A DNA stretch of 34,579 bases from CAYLJJ01 sp964384025. GTDB lineage: Bacteria; Myxococcota_A; Bradymonadia; UBA7976; UBA1532. Position numbers and translations under genes: made by a program. The stretch covers positions 1-34,579 of the forward strand of contig CAYLJJ010000077.1 in NCBI GenBank assembly GCA_964384025.1, read 5' to 3'. Positions 8,566 to 15,668 of this stretch are shown here, in pieces. Each line of letters opens with the position of its first letter. Within the stretch, counting starts at the first letter, position 1. Below the pieces are notes generated by a model, which did not search any database, had not been told where the DNA came from, and saw only the letters and a list, made by a program, of their open reading frames with translations.

Positions 8566-9374
8566 TGAAACAGTTGCCTAAGCTTGAGCAACTCCTCAAC
8601 CTGCTGCGTGATATGGGGCCGGTCAGTATCGCCTTCTCGGGGGGCCTGGACAGTAGCTTTCTGCTCTGGGCTGCATATGAGGTTATGGGGGTGCAGACGC
8701 TGGCTCTTACCGGGCTCTCTCCCAGCTTCTCCGCTGCCGCGCGGGTCCAAGCCCAAGAGATCGCCAGCGCCATAGGAGCTCGACAGCTGGAGATCCAGAC
8801 CTATGAATGTGAGAACCCTCTTTATCGTGTCAACGCGGGAGATCGCTGCTATTACTGTAAACAGGAACTCTTTGGACAACTGATGAAGCAGAGCGAGGGC
8901 TCCCTCTGTTACGGCGCCATCCTAGACGATCTAGGGGATCACCGCCCCGGTATGAAGGCCGCTGAGGAGTTAGGGGTGCGAGCACCGCTCTTGGAATTGG
9001 GCTTTGATAAGGTGGAGATCCGGCAACAAGCCCGTGCGCTGGGGTTGCCCAACTGGGACAGCCCTCAAGATGCTTGCCTCGCGAGTCGCTTTCCCAAGGG
9101 GGTTGAGGTGAGCATAGAGGGGCTTGGGCGGGTGGAGCGCTGTGAGGCCAGTCTCAGAAGCTTGGGGCTGAGGCTCTTTCGTGCTCGAGCCCACGGGGCG
9201 CTGCTCCGCTATGAGTTGGGTCCCCTGGAGATGAGGCGTCTGGAGTTGGATCCCAGCCTATGGCTTGCTTTGCTTAAAGCGGGTCAAGAGGCGGGTTTTT
9301 CTCTGATTACCTTGGATTTAAAGGGTTATCGTCAAGGGGGGGCTGATCTCTCAGTAAATAAAACGGCTGTCTAA
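8565..9374 (+). CDS. larE: LarE-family ATP-dependent sulfur transferase
   Basis: 269 residues from ATG 8565, which shares one base with the previous stop (TGATG) and has AAGGA six nt upstream; a GTG at 8562 is less well spaced. It has a PP-loop (SGGLDSS, residues 25-31), the paired-Cys motif RCYYCKQELF (Cys95, Cys98), DDLGDHRPG, and NWDSPQDACLASRFP with Cys171, matching the family order. In Lactiplantibacillus plantarum, LarE adenylates the carboxylated pyridinium precursor and donates a cysteine sulfur to make the nickel-pincer nucleotide of lactate racemase; other members use an Fe-S cluster. Cys171 lies in the conserved block where the sulfur-donor Cys is expected. No larA, larB or larC is in the window, so the substrate here is unproven. 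The protein is cytoplasmic and is the third gene of the operon. Confidence 0.9.
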   Translation: MKQLPKLEQLLNLLRDMGPVSIAFSGGLDSSFLLWAAYEVMGVQTLALTGLSPSFSAAARVQAQEIASAIGARQLEIQTYECENPLYRVNAGDRCYYCKQELFGQLMKQSEGSLCYGAILDDLGDHRPGMKAAEELGVRAPLLELGFDKVEIRQQARALGLPNWDSPQDACLASRFPKGVEVSIEGLGRVERCEASLRSLGLRLFRARAHGALLRYELGPLEMRRLELDPSLWLALLKAGQEAGFSLITLDLKGYRQGGADLSVNKTAV

Positions 9375-9437
9375 GTTTGCTCTGGATTTGAAAGTTCTGT
9401 TAGGAGAATCATCTTGAGGTACTCCAAGGAGAGAAAC

Positions 9438-11513
9438 ATGCCGTTTAAAACATCATCCACTCTCGGGCTGCTTTTGCTGGCCTGTTCTCTGGGCTGTGAG
9501 GTCAGCAGCGATTCGGACGCTACGCTCGCTGCTTCAGACAGTGTTGTGAGCCAGGACAGCGCGACCGGCTCTGACAGCGGCGTTGACTCAGCCGGCGATC
9601 CCTGTGAGGGGATCTCTGACTGTGAGGAAGCGGGCTCAAGCTGCAATGAGGATGGTAGCCTCTATCTCTGTGAGGCTGATCCTGAGAGCGGCTGCTTGAT
9701 GGAGACAGCCAGCCTCTCCTGCGCTGAGGGTCTCAGCTGTCTCTTGAACGAGGATGGAGAAGCGAGTTGTGCGCCGGAGGCACTCCCCCAAGCCTGCGCT
9801 GAGGCAGGCTGCGATCTGGCCCTCTCCCGCTGTAATGAAGATGGCTCTATCTACATCTGCCAGCTTGATCCTGAGAGCGGCTGCTTGATGGAGATCAGCA
9901 GCGCTCCCTGCGCTGAGGGCTTTAGCTGTGCTTTGGATGAAGCGCTCGGACAGGCTGCTTGCGCTCCTCTGCCTCCTCCTGTGGCCTGTGAAGAGGATGG
10001 CTGTGATCTGGCGATCTCAAGCTGTAATGAAAATGGCACCCTCTACATCTGCAAGTTGGATCCTGAACGCAACTGCTTCTTTGAGATCCCCAGCTCTCAC
10101 TGTGGGAATGGTCTGGATTGTCTCTTTGATGAGGAGCGAGGGCAGGCATCCTGTGCCCCCTCCTCTTCGCTCAACTCCTGCGCAGAGAATGGCTGCGATG
10201 TGGCTCTCTCACGCTGTAATGAGGATGGCAGCCTTTACATCTGCCAGATCCATTCTGAGATCAACTGCTTGGAGGAGGTCTATAACGCCCAATGCCCAGA
10301 GGGGATGGCCTGCATCTTTGATGAGGAGCGACACATAGCCAGCTGCGCTTTCCCTGACTCGCCTGTGATTGAACCCTGTGAGCAGAGCGGCTGTGATCTG
10401 CCCATCAGCAGCTGCAACGAAGATGGCACACTTTACAGTTGCCAGTTTGATCCTGAGGGTGCCTGCTTGGCAGAGGTCGCCGCACTCTCCTGCGCTGAAG
10501 GTCTCAGTTGCTTCTTTAATGAGGAGCAGGGGCAGGCTGCCTGTGTCGCTGCTGAGGTGCCCCCTGAGACTCCAGCTTGCGCCGAAGCAGGCTGCGGGTT
10601 GGCTCTCTCCCAGTGCAATGAAGATGGCACGCTCTATCTCTGCCAGCTCGATCCCGAAGAGGGCTGTTTGATGGAGATCCCCAGCTTAGAGTGTGGGGAG
10701 GGTTTGAGCTGCGTCTTTGAGGAAGAGATGCAGACGGCGATCTGCTTGCCAGCGCTCTCCTCCTGTGAGGAGAGCCCCTGCGCCCTCCCTGGAGCTTTCT
10801 GTGACGCAGAAGGCAATATCTCAGTCTGTGAACTTGATCCTGAAGCGGGTTGTCTGACGGCACATCTTGGGTCGGAGTGTGAAGGTGGGCTGCGTTGCCT
10901 CTTTGATGAGATGCAGGGCTCCCCAATCTGTGCTGCTCCTGCCAATCCGCCCGCCTGTGAAAATGATGGCTGTGAAGAGGCGATGTCGCGCTGTAATGAG
11001 GATGGCAGCGTCTATGTTTGTCAGATCCACCCCTTTGATCACTGCCTGATGCAGTTCCCCAATTTCGCCTGTGAAGAGGGGCTGAGTTGTAGCTTCGATG
11101 AGGCCTTCAACCGGGCTGCCTGCGCGCCTCCGCATCCTCTTCGAGCCTGCGCTGAGGCGGGTTGTGATGAGGCGGAGTCTCACTGTAACGAGGATGGCAG
11201 CCTCTACCTCTGCTCGGTTCATCCCAGCGAAAACTGCTTGATGGAGACCCCCGAGCTGGAGTGCGGCGAGGGTCTAAGTTGTGTTCTGGACGAGCTCCAA
11301 GGCATCGCTACCTGCGCTGCCCCCTCTGCTCTACAGCCCTGTACTGCGGGGGGCTGTGATGAGGTGGTGTCGCGCTGTAACGAGGATGGTAGCCTTTACA
11401 TCTGTCAGCTTGATCCTGAGCAGGGCTGTTTGATGGAGTTCCCCCTGGTGGAGTGCCCCGAGGGCAGCGCCTGCTTCTTCGATGAAGCGGTGGGTATGGC
11501 GATCTGCCAATAG
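9438..11513 (+). CDS. Lipoprotein with ten tandem 8-Cys repeats
   Basis: 691 residues from ATG 9438, preceded by AAGGAG at 9426-9431; an in-frame TTG at 9414 was rejected because it would put polar sequence before the signal peptide. The signal peptide MPFKTSSTLGLLLLAC ends in a lipobox (LLAC; SLGC is the alternative). A Ser/Asp/Ala-rich linker follows, then ten units of ~60-65 residues. A typical unit reads C-x4-C-x6-C-NEDGSLYIC-x7-C-x8-C-x5-C-x10-C, with the core CNEDGSLYICQLDP, CLME, CxEGLSC and FDE; the tenth ends at the C-terminus. Unit 7 is the most divergent. Eight Cys per unit suggests four internal disulfides. I do not recognise the repeat as a named domain. It lies 63 nt after larE and 138 nt before the SDR/radical SAM pair. 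The mature protein should be a membrane-anchored rod outside the cytoplasm; its partner is unknown. Confidence 0.93.
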   Translation: MPFKTSSTLGLLLLACSLGCEVSSDSDATLAASDSVVSQDSATGSDSGVDSAGDPCEGISDCEEAGSSCNEDGSLYLCEADPESGCLMETASLSCAEGLSCLLNEDGEASCAPEALPQACAEAGCDLALSRCNEDGSIYICQLDPESGCLMEISSAPCAEGFSCALDEALGQAACAPLPPPVACEEDGCDLAISSCNENGTLYICKLDPERNCFFEIPSSHCGNGLDCLFDEERGQASCAPSSSLNSCAENGCDVALSRCNEDGSLYICQIHSEINCLEEVYNAQCPEGMACIFDEERHIASCAFPDSPVIEPCEQSGCDLPISSCNEDGTLYSCQFDPEGACLAEVAALSCAEGLSCFFNEEQGQAACVAAEVPPETPACAEAGCGLALSQCNEDGTLYLCQLDPEEGCLMEIPSLECGEGLSCVFEEEMQTAICLPALSSCEESPCALPGAFCDAEGNISVCELDPEAGCLTAHLGSECEGGLRCLFDEMQGSPICAAPANPPACENDGCEEAMSRCNEDGSVYVCQIHPFDHCLMQFPNFACEEGLSCSFDEAFNRAACAPPHPLRACAEAGCDEAESHCNEDGSLYLCSVHPSENCLMETPELECGEGLSCVLDELQGIATCAAPSALQPCTAGGCDEVVSRCNEDGSLYICQLDPEQGCLMEFPLVECPEGSACFFDEAVGMAICQ

Positions 11514-11651
11514 CTCAATCAACTCTCCCCGCCTCAGTTTAGAACTCCAGACACTACGCTCTCCTACCGCCACTCGTGAACAGGTCGTTGATGGCGTAAA
11601 CTCTCTCCCGGCTCTAAAGCCAGACCCCATTGGAGAAGGAGAGGTTTACAG

Positions 11652-12485
11652 ATGAAAATCAGGGGAAAGCATGCCCTTATTACGGGAGGGGCTCGGGGTA
11701 TCGGTCGTTTGATGGCTGAGGAGATGATCAGGCACGAAGCGAGCCAGATCAGCCTCTGGGATCTCGATGAAGAGTCTCTCCTGGAGGCTCAGGAGGTACT
11801 CTCTGGCAGAGGAGCTGAGATCAAGATTGTCTGCTGTGATCTCTCTCGACCTGAGGAGGTTAAAGCTCAGGCTGCTGAGGCGGGATCAGTTGATATCCTG
11901 GTGAACAACGCGGGAGTGGTCAGCGGACGCAGCTTTTTGGAGTTGAGTGAGGCTCAGATCGAACGCAGCTTTCGAGTCAACGCCTTAGCTCACTTCTGGA
12001 CCGTGCGTGCTTTTCTCCCAGGGATGCTTGAGCGGGATCAAGGGCATATCGTCACCCTCTCTTCAGCTTCAGGCCTTGTGGGGGTCTCCAAGCTGGCCGA
12101 CTATGCCGCCAGCAAGCACGCTGCGGTAGGCTTTGATGAGTCCTTACGGATGGAGCTGAGGGGCTTGAGATCAAAGGTAAAGACCACCCTGGTCTGCCCC
12201 TATTTCATCGACACAGGGCTCTTTGAGGGGGTCAAGAGCCGCTTTCCGTTACTGTTGCCCATCCTCCGTCCTGAGCGGGTAGCTCGCCGTGTTATCAAGG
12301 CGATCGAGAGAGAGAAAGCTCGTCTCTGGATGCCCCCTATGGTCTATCTGATCCCGCCGCTGCGGCTCCTCCCGGTCTCCTGGTTCGACGCCATCGCTGG
12401 TTTTTTGGGGATCAACGCCTCTATGGATGAGTTTAAGGGCCGCGCGGCCTTAGAAGAGCAACACAGCCCGCAGGAGGAGAGATGA
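11652..12485 (+). CDS. Short-chain dehydrogenase/reductase (SDR16C/retinol-dehydrogenase-like)
   Basis: 277 residues, with AAGGAGAGG seven nt before the ATG. Classical SDR features are all present: TGGARGIG (T11-G18) for the nucleotide, NNAG, and the Ser138 / Tyr151 / Lys155 triad in the SSAS and YAASK motifs. An acidic residue after beta-2 (LWDLD) suggests NAD(H) rather than NADP(H). The sequence after the active site (CPYFIDTGLFEGV, then a hydrophobic stretch around PPMVYLIPPLRLLP) resembles the SDR16C group (RDH10 / HSD17B11 type), which oxidises or reduces lipophilic alcohols at membranes. The substrate cannot be read from sequence. The stop overlaps the radical SAM start by 4 nt (ATGA), so the two are co-translated. 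Confidence 0.93.
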   Translation: MKIRGKHALITGGARGIGRLMAEEMIRHEASQISLWDLDEESLLEAQEVLSGRGAEIKIVCCDLSRPEEVKAQAAEAGSVDILVNNAGVVSGRSFLELSEAQIERSFRVNALAHFWTVRAFLPGMLERDQGHIVTLSSASGLVGVSKLADYAASKHAAVGFDESLRMELRGLRSKVKTTLVCPYFIDTGLFEGVKSRFPLLLPILRPERVARRVIKAIEREKARLWMPPMVYLIPPLRLLPVSWFDAIAGFLGINASMDEFKGRAALEEQHSPQEER

Positions 12486-14290
12486 GCGGTCTAAGCTATA
12501 CAGGACAGAGCGGCGAGCAGGAGCAGGGGGCTGCCCCTAAGCTACTTCAGTGGATGGCGACAGCGCGTTGTCCCTTGAGCTGTCCCCATTGCCTGAGTCG
12601 CCGCTCAGAGCCCTCAGGGGAGCTATCCACAAAGCGCGCTTTGCGTCTGGTGGATGAGGCGGCGGAGTTGGGCGTTGAGGAGTTCCTGATCACAGGAGGG
12701 GAGCCTCTACTCCGTAAGGATCTTCCCCTTATTCTTGAGCGGCTCGGAGCTCAGGGGCTCCCCTGGAGCCTCAACAGCGCCCTCTGCCCCAATGAGACGC
12801 AACGGCGAGCGATAGGGGAGAACCCACCGCTCTTTGTCGCCATCAGCTTGGATGGCCCTGAAGCTCTTCATGATCGTTTCCGGGGGAAGCAGGGCTGCTA
12901 TAGAGGGGCGCTGGAGGCGATCCGCTTCTTCCAGGGGCTGGAGGTTCCTGTGGGGATTGGAACCACGGTCACTCGCTTTAACTTTGAGGCTTTGGAGGAG
13001 ATGATTCCCCTCATCAAGGAGCTGAAGCCTGAGGTCTGGGGTCTTCATCTCCTGGTTCCAGAGGGGGCGGCTCAGGGGCGCCCAGATCTCTTCTTGAAGC
13101 CTGAACAGCTCAGTCAACTCATTCGTTTTGTAGCGCGGCTGCGCCCCAACTTGCCTGTGATCCTGGCGGATGAAGCGGGCGCTCTGGGGGATTGGGAGCC
13201 TCTTGTTCGAGACAGCCGCTTCTCCTGTGGCGCGGGGTTGCACAGCTGTGTGGTTTCTCCAGAAGGGGAGCTTCTACCCTGTACAACACAGGATCGCAGT
13301 CAAAGCGTGGGCAACCTAAAGCAGCAGAGCTTAGAGAGCCTCTGGCGTCATGGTTTTTCTTCAGTTCTTCAAGGGCATGACTGCAAACAGTGCTGGCTCC
13401 TGAGGGCTCGCCCTGGGATGAACTTTCCCAAGAGCATCGCCCTGGCTCTGGGCCTCTCCGCACCCTTTTTGGCCAGCGCTCGCCCTGAACCCCCCTCTGT
13501 TGAGGAGAGCGCTCAGAGCGCCAAGCCTCTTCAAGCTGAGTCAGCAGCGGCCTATCTCCTCTTCAATGAGTTTCTGCCCTACAGCAGAGGTAGGTTCAAA
13601 GCACCTGCTCCTGTAGCTTTTAAGCCCAGGATACTCTCCCTGCGGATCGAGACGGTTGAGGCGCTGTTGAGCGCCCAGCCTCTGACACCCTTGGGTTTGG
13701 CGCGAGCTTGGCGGCTCCTGTTAGAGCCTCTCCTTGAGCAAAGCAAGGCACGCAGCGCTGATGAGCAAGCCGCGCTGAGCGCAGCCCTCAAGAAAATCAG
13801 CGCAGCGGCCTCTCTTGCCCTGGATCAGAGCAGCTTCTGGCCCCGTTTTGAAGCCAGCGCCCAGGAGCGACATTTTATGATGAGCAAGGCGGCGCCGCCG
13901 CGAGCGCTCGGGATCCGACAAGAGCTTTGGCGGCAAAACCTCCAGCGACGCTGGGGAAATGAGGCCCCTGAAGCGGACAGTAAGCCACTCCCCCTGGGAC
14001 AGCATCTGCGCCTGCGTTGGGAGGGTCCTGAGGGTTTAGAGATCATCGATCCCTTTAAGATGAAGCTCTATAAGGCGGGCGCTGGGCAGCTCAATGGTGT
14101 TCCGATTCAATGCCCTGGTGGAGCGCTCAGCTGGATGGACTGGCTCAGACTGGCAGAGCAGCAGCAGGCTGCGCTCCTAAAGCGACTCCCCCCTGAAAGC
14201 CCTCTCCTGCTCCCTCTACTGCGGGCTCGCCACCAACTCAAGCCAGACAGGGAAAGCGCCAGCGCGCTCTGTAAGCTCTGGATGCTCTAA
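12482..14290 (+). CDS. Radical SAM/SPASM-like enzyme with internal membrane-type segment and unknown C-terminal domain
   Basis: 602 residues. The radical SAM cluster motif CPLSCPHC (Cys30, Cys34, Cys37) is followed by GGEP and a TIM-barrel-like core (ITGGEPLLRKDL, ISLDGPEALHDRFRG). A SPASM/twitch-like segment has Cys249, Cys256, Cys267, Cys301 and Cys304 (CGAG, GELLPC, CKQC) but lacks the usual last cysteines. At residues ~313-335 there is MNFPKSIALALGLSAPFLAS, a hydrophobic stretch after basic residues and ending in an ALASA-like site, as in a signal peptide or membrane anchor. About 265 residues of unrecognised sequence follow. Enzymes of this type modify peptides or proteins, often RiPP precursors; no small precursor gene is visible here. 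It is coupled to the SDR by a 4-nt overlap and meets the methyltransferase gene tail to tail with a 4-nt overlap. Confidence 0.9.
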   Translation: MSGLSYTGQSGEQEQGAAPKLLQWMATARCPLSCPHCLSRRSEPSGELSTKRALRLVDEAAELGVEEFLITGGEPLLRKDLPLILERLGAQGLPWSLNSALCPNETQRRAIGENPPLFVAISLDGPEALHDRFRGKQGCYRGALEAIRFFQGLEVPVGIGTTVTRFNFEALEEMIPLIKELKPEVWGLHLLVPEGAAQGRPDLFLKPEQLSQLIRFVARLRPNLPVILADEAGALGDWEPLVRDSRFSCGAGLHSCVVSPEGELLPCTTQDRSQSVGNLKQQSLESLWRHGFSSVLQGHDCKQCWLLRARPGMNFPKSIALALGLSAPFLASARPEPPSVEESAQSAKPLQAESAAAYLLFNEFLPYSRGRFKAPAPVAFKPRILSLRIETVEALLSAQPLTPLGLARAWRLLLEPLLEQSKARSADEQAALSAALKKISAAASLALDQSSFWPRFEASAQERHFMMSKAAPPRALGIRQELWRQNLQRRWGNEAPEADSKPLPLGQHLRLRWEGPEGLEIIDPFKMKLYKAGAGQLNGVPIQCPGGALSWMDWLRLAEQQQAALLKRLPPESPLLLPLLRARHQLKPDRESASALCKLWML

Positions 14291-15033
14291 AAGCTGGCTG
14301 TGGGCGCCCAGTCAAGATCAGACGATTCTAAGACTGGGATAAAATGGGAGGACTCTCTCCCAAAAGAGCTGCCATCAAAATCTCCAAAACAGTGACGCAT
14401 CCGCAGCCCCAAAGTCTCAAAGATCTCCAGCCAGCGCACGGGAGGCAGGCGATAATGTTTGATGCTGTACTCCAGCTCTCGAACACTCCCCTCCTCTAAG
14501 ATTTGGTGGCGATAGCTCAGGCGGGCTCCCCACTCTGTCTCCTCTTCTCGTTCCCAAGTCTTGATCTGGCGGGGACCATCCGTAAGGCTCCCCAGAAAAA
14601 ACCAATCCAACCACTCCTCAGGGAGAGGTTCTGAGTCGAGGGTGTAGAGATCGAAGATCAGCCGCCCTCCAGGCGCCAGATGATCTCGAGCTTGTTTGAG
14701 GCAGGCGATCAGGGCCGCTTCAGGGAGCGTGTAGAGAGTGTTGAAGGGAGCGATGATACGCTCAAAGCGCTCTCTAAAAGAGAAGCTGGAGATCTCCGCT
14801 TGGAGCAGCTCCGCCCGCACCCCCAAGCGGCTACGCGCTCGATCCAGCATTCCTTCATGCTGGTCCAAGCCCAGAAGACGGCGTCCAGGGAGGCTGAGAA
14901 CTTCAAGGACCCGCCCCTCTCCACAGCCCAACTCCAAGATGGAGTTTGCCCCAGCACACTCCCGGAGATAGAAATCAAGATCACCAGGCTGCCCACGGTG
15001 GAGGAGGCAGTAGAGATCAGCATCAAAGCTCAT
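14287..15033 (-). CDS. Class I SAM-dependent methyltransferase
   Basis: 248 residues. Motif I is intact (ILELGCGEG, residues 32-40), followed by the acidic residue of motif II (LLGLDQHEGML), a motif IV-like IIAPFNTLY, and LAPGGRLIFDLYT. This is the usual layout of small-molecule or protein methyltransferases of the Methyltransf_11/25 type; the substrate is unknown. There is no signal peptide, so it is cytoplasmic. Its start overlaps the stop of the upstream gene (ATGA), making it the last gene of a three-gene minus-strand operon after a large lipoprotein and a small anchored protein. Its stop overlaps the converging radical SAM gene by 4 nt. Confidence 0.93.
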   Translation of the reverse strand: MSFDADLYCLLHRGQPGDLDFYLRECAGANSILELGCGEGRVLEVLSLPGRRLLGLDQHEGMLDRARSRLGVRAELLQAEISSFSFRERFERIIAPFNTLYTLPEAALIACLKQARDHLAPGGRLIFDLYTLDSEPLPEEWLDWFFLGSLTDGPRQIKTWEREEETEWGARLSYRHQILEEGSVRELEYSIKHYRLPPVRWLEIFETLGLRMRHCFGDFDGSSFGRESSHFIPVLESSDLDWAPTASF

Positions 15034-15668
15034 AAGGGCTCGTGGGGATCCAAGCTGATCTCAAAGCTACGAGGACCATAAGGAGGCTCCTCCCAGAACT
15101 CCAGTTCATAGTAAAGGTGACGCCCATCTCGGGTCTCTACTCTGCCTCGCTGCTTCGAAATATCCGCTCCTCCTATCGGCTCAGGGAGGCTGCCCCCTTG
15201 CCCGCCGAGGAAGGGATCTCCTAAGCCCGCCAGCTCTGAAGGCTCGCTGCCTTCAGGTAGCTCAACTCGCGCTCCTCGCAACAAACCTTCCTTGAGCCGC
15301 CAGATCACCTTAAAACGTCCAAAGGCGATAAAGCTCAAAGGCTCCTCCTTAAGAGGGACCCAGATCTTAGGCTCTAGGGTTCGCTCTAACCAACTCGGCG
15401 CCTGACCCAAGAGCCCCAACGCCTTGACCTGTTCAGCTTGGCTCAACTTGGGGTCGAGCCCCTTGACCTGTCGCTGGGAGCCTGAATGTTCAGGATCTTT
15501 GAGCTTCGAGGAGGTTGGGCCCTCAGGGGACTTTAAGAGGCCCTTAGAAGCTTCTTGACTCTCCTGGCTGGGCGGGGATTGGGAGGTTTTTTGGAGGGAC
15601 TCCTCCTGCATCAGAAAAAGAGCAAAGAGGAGTGAGAGGCCCAAGATAAGGAGGAGCCCTTTAGTCAT
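15030..15668 (-). CDS. Small secreted or membrane-anchored protein of unknown function
   Basis: 212 residues from ATG 15668; an adjacent TTG at 15671 is an alternative. The start lies inside the 3' end of the upstream lipoprotein gene (8-nt overlap), and no strong ribosome site is visible, so it is probably coupled. Residues ~4-20 (GLLLILGLSLLFALFLM) form a signal peptide or anchor without a lipobox. A Ser/Gln/Glu/Pro-rich disordered linker (~22-70) follows, then a ~140-residue globular part with many aromatic residues and short beta-like strands (FIAFGRFKVIWRLKEG, LYYELEFWEEPPYG). I do not recognise the domain. It overlaps the methyltransferase by 4 nt. Confidence 0.82.
   Translation of the reverse strand: MTKGLLLILGLSLLFALFLMQEESLQKTSQSPPSQESQEASKGLLKSPEGPTSSKLKDPEHSGSQRQVKGLDPKLSQAEQVKALGLLGQAPSWLERTLEPKIWVPLKEEPLSFIAFGRFKVIWRLKEGLLRGARVELPEGSEPSELAGLGDPFLGGQGGSLPEPIGGADISKQRGRVETRDGRHLYYELEFWEEPPYGPRSFEISLDPHEPL

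Noticed and set aside
11514..11651. Small RiPP precursor gene near the radical SAM enzyme
   Set aside because: No short frame with a start, ribosome site and leader/core-like sequence was found in this gap or elsewhere around the SDR/radical SAM pair.
12707..13243. 178-codon open frame on the minus strand
   Set aside because: Antisense to the radical SAM core with its intact motifs; no start context.
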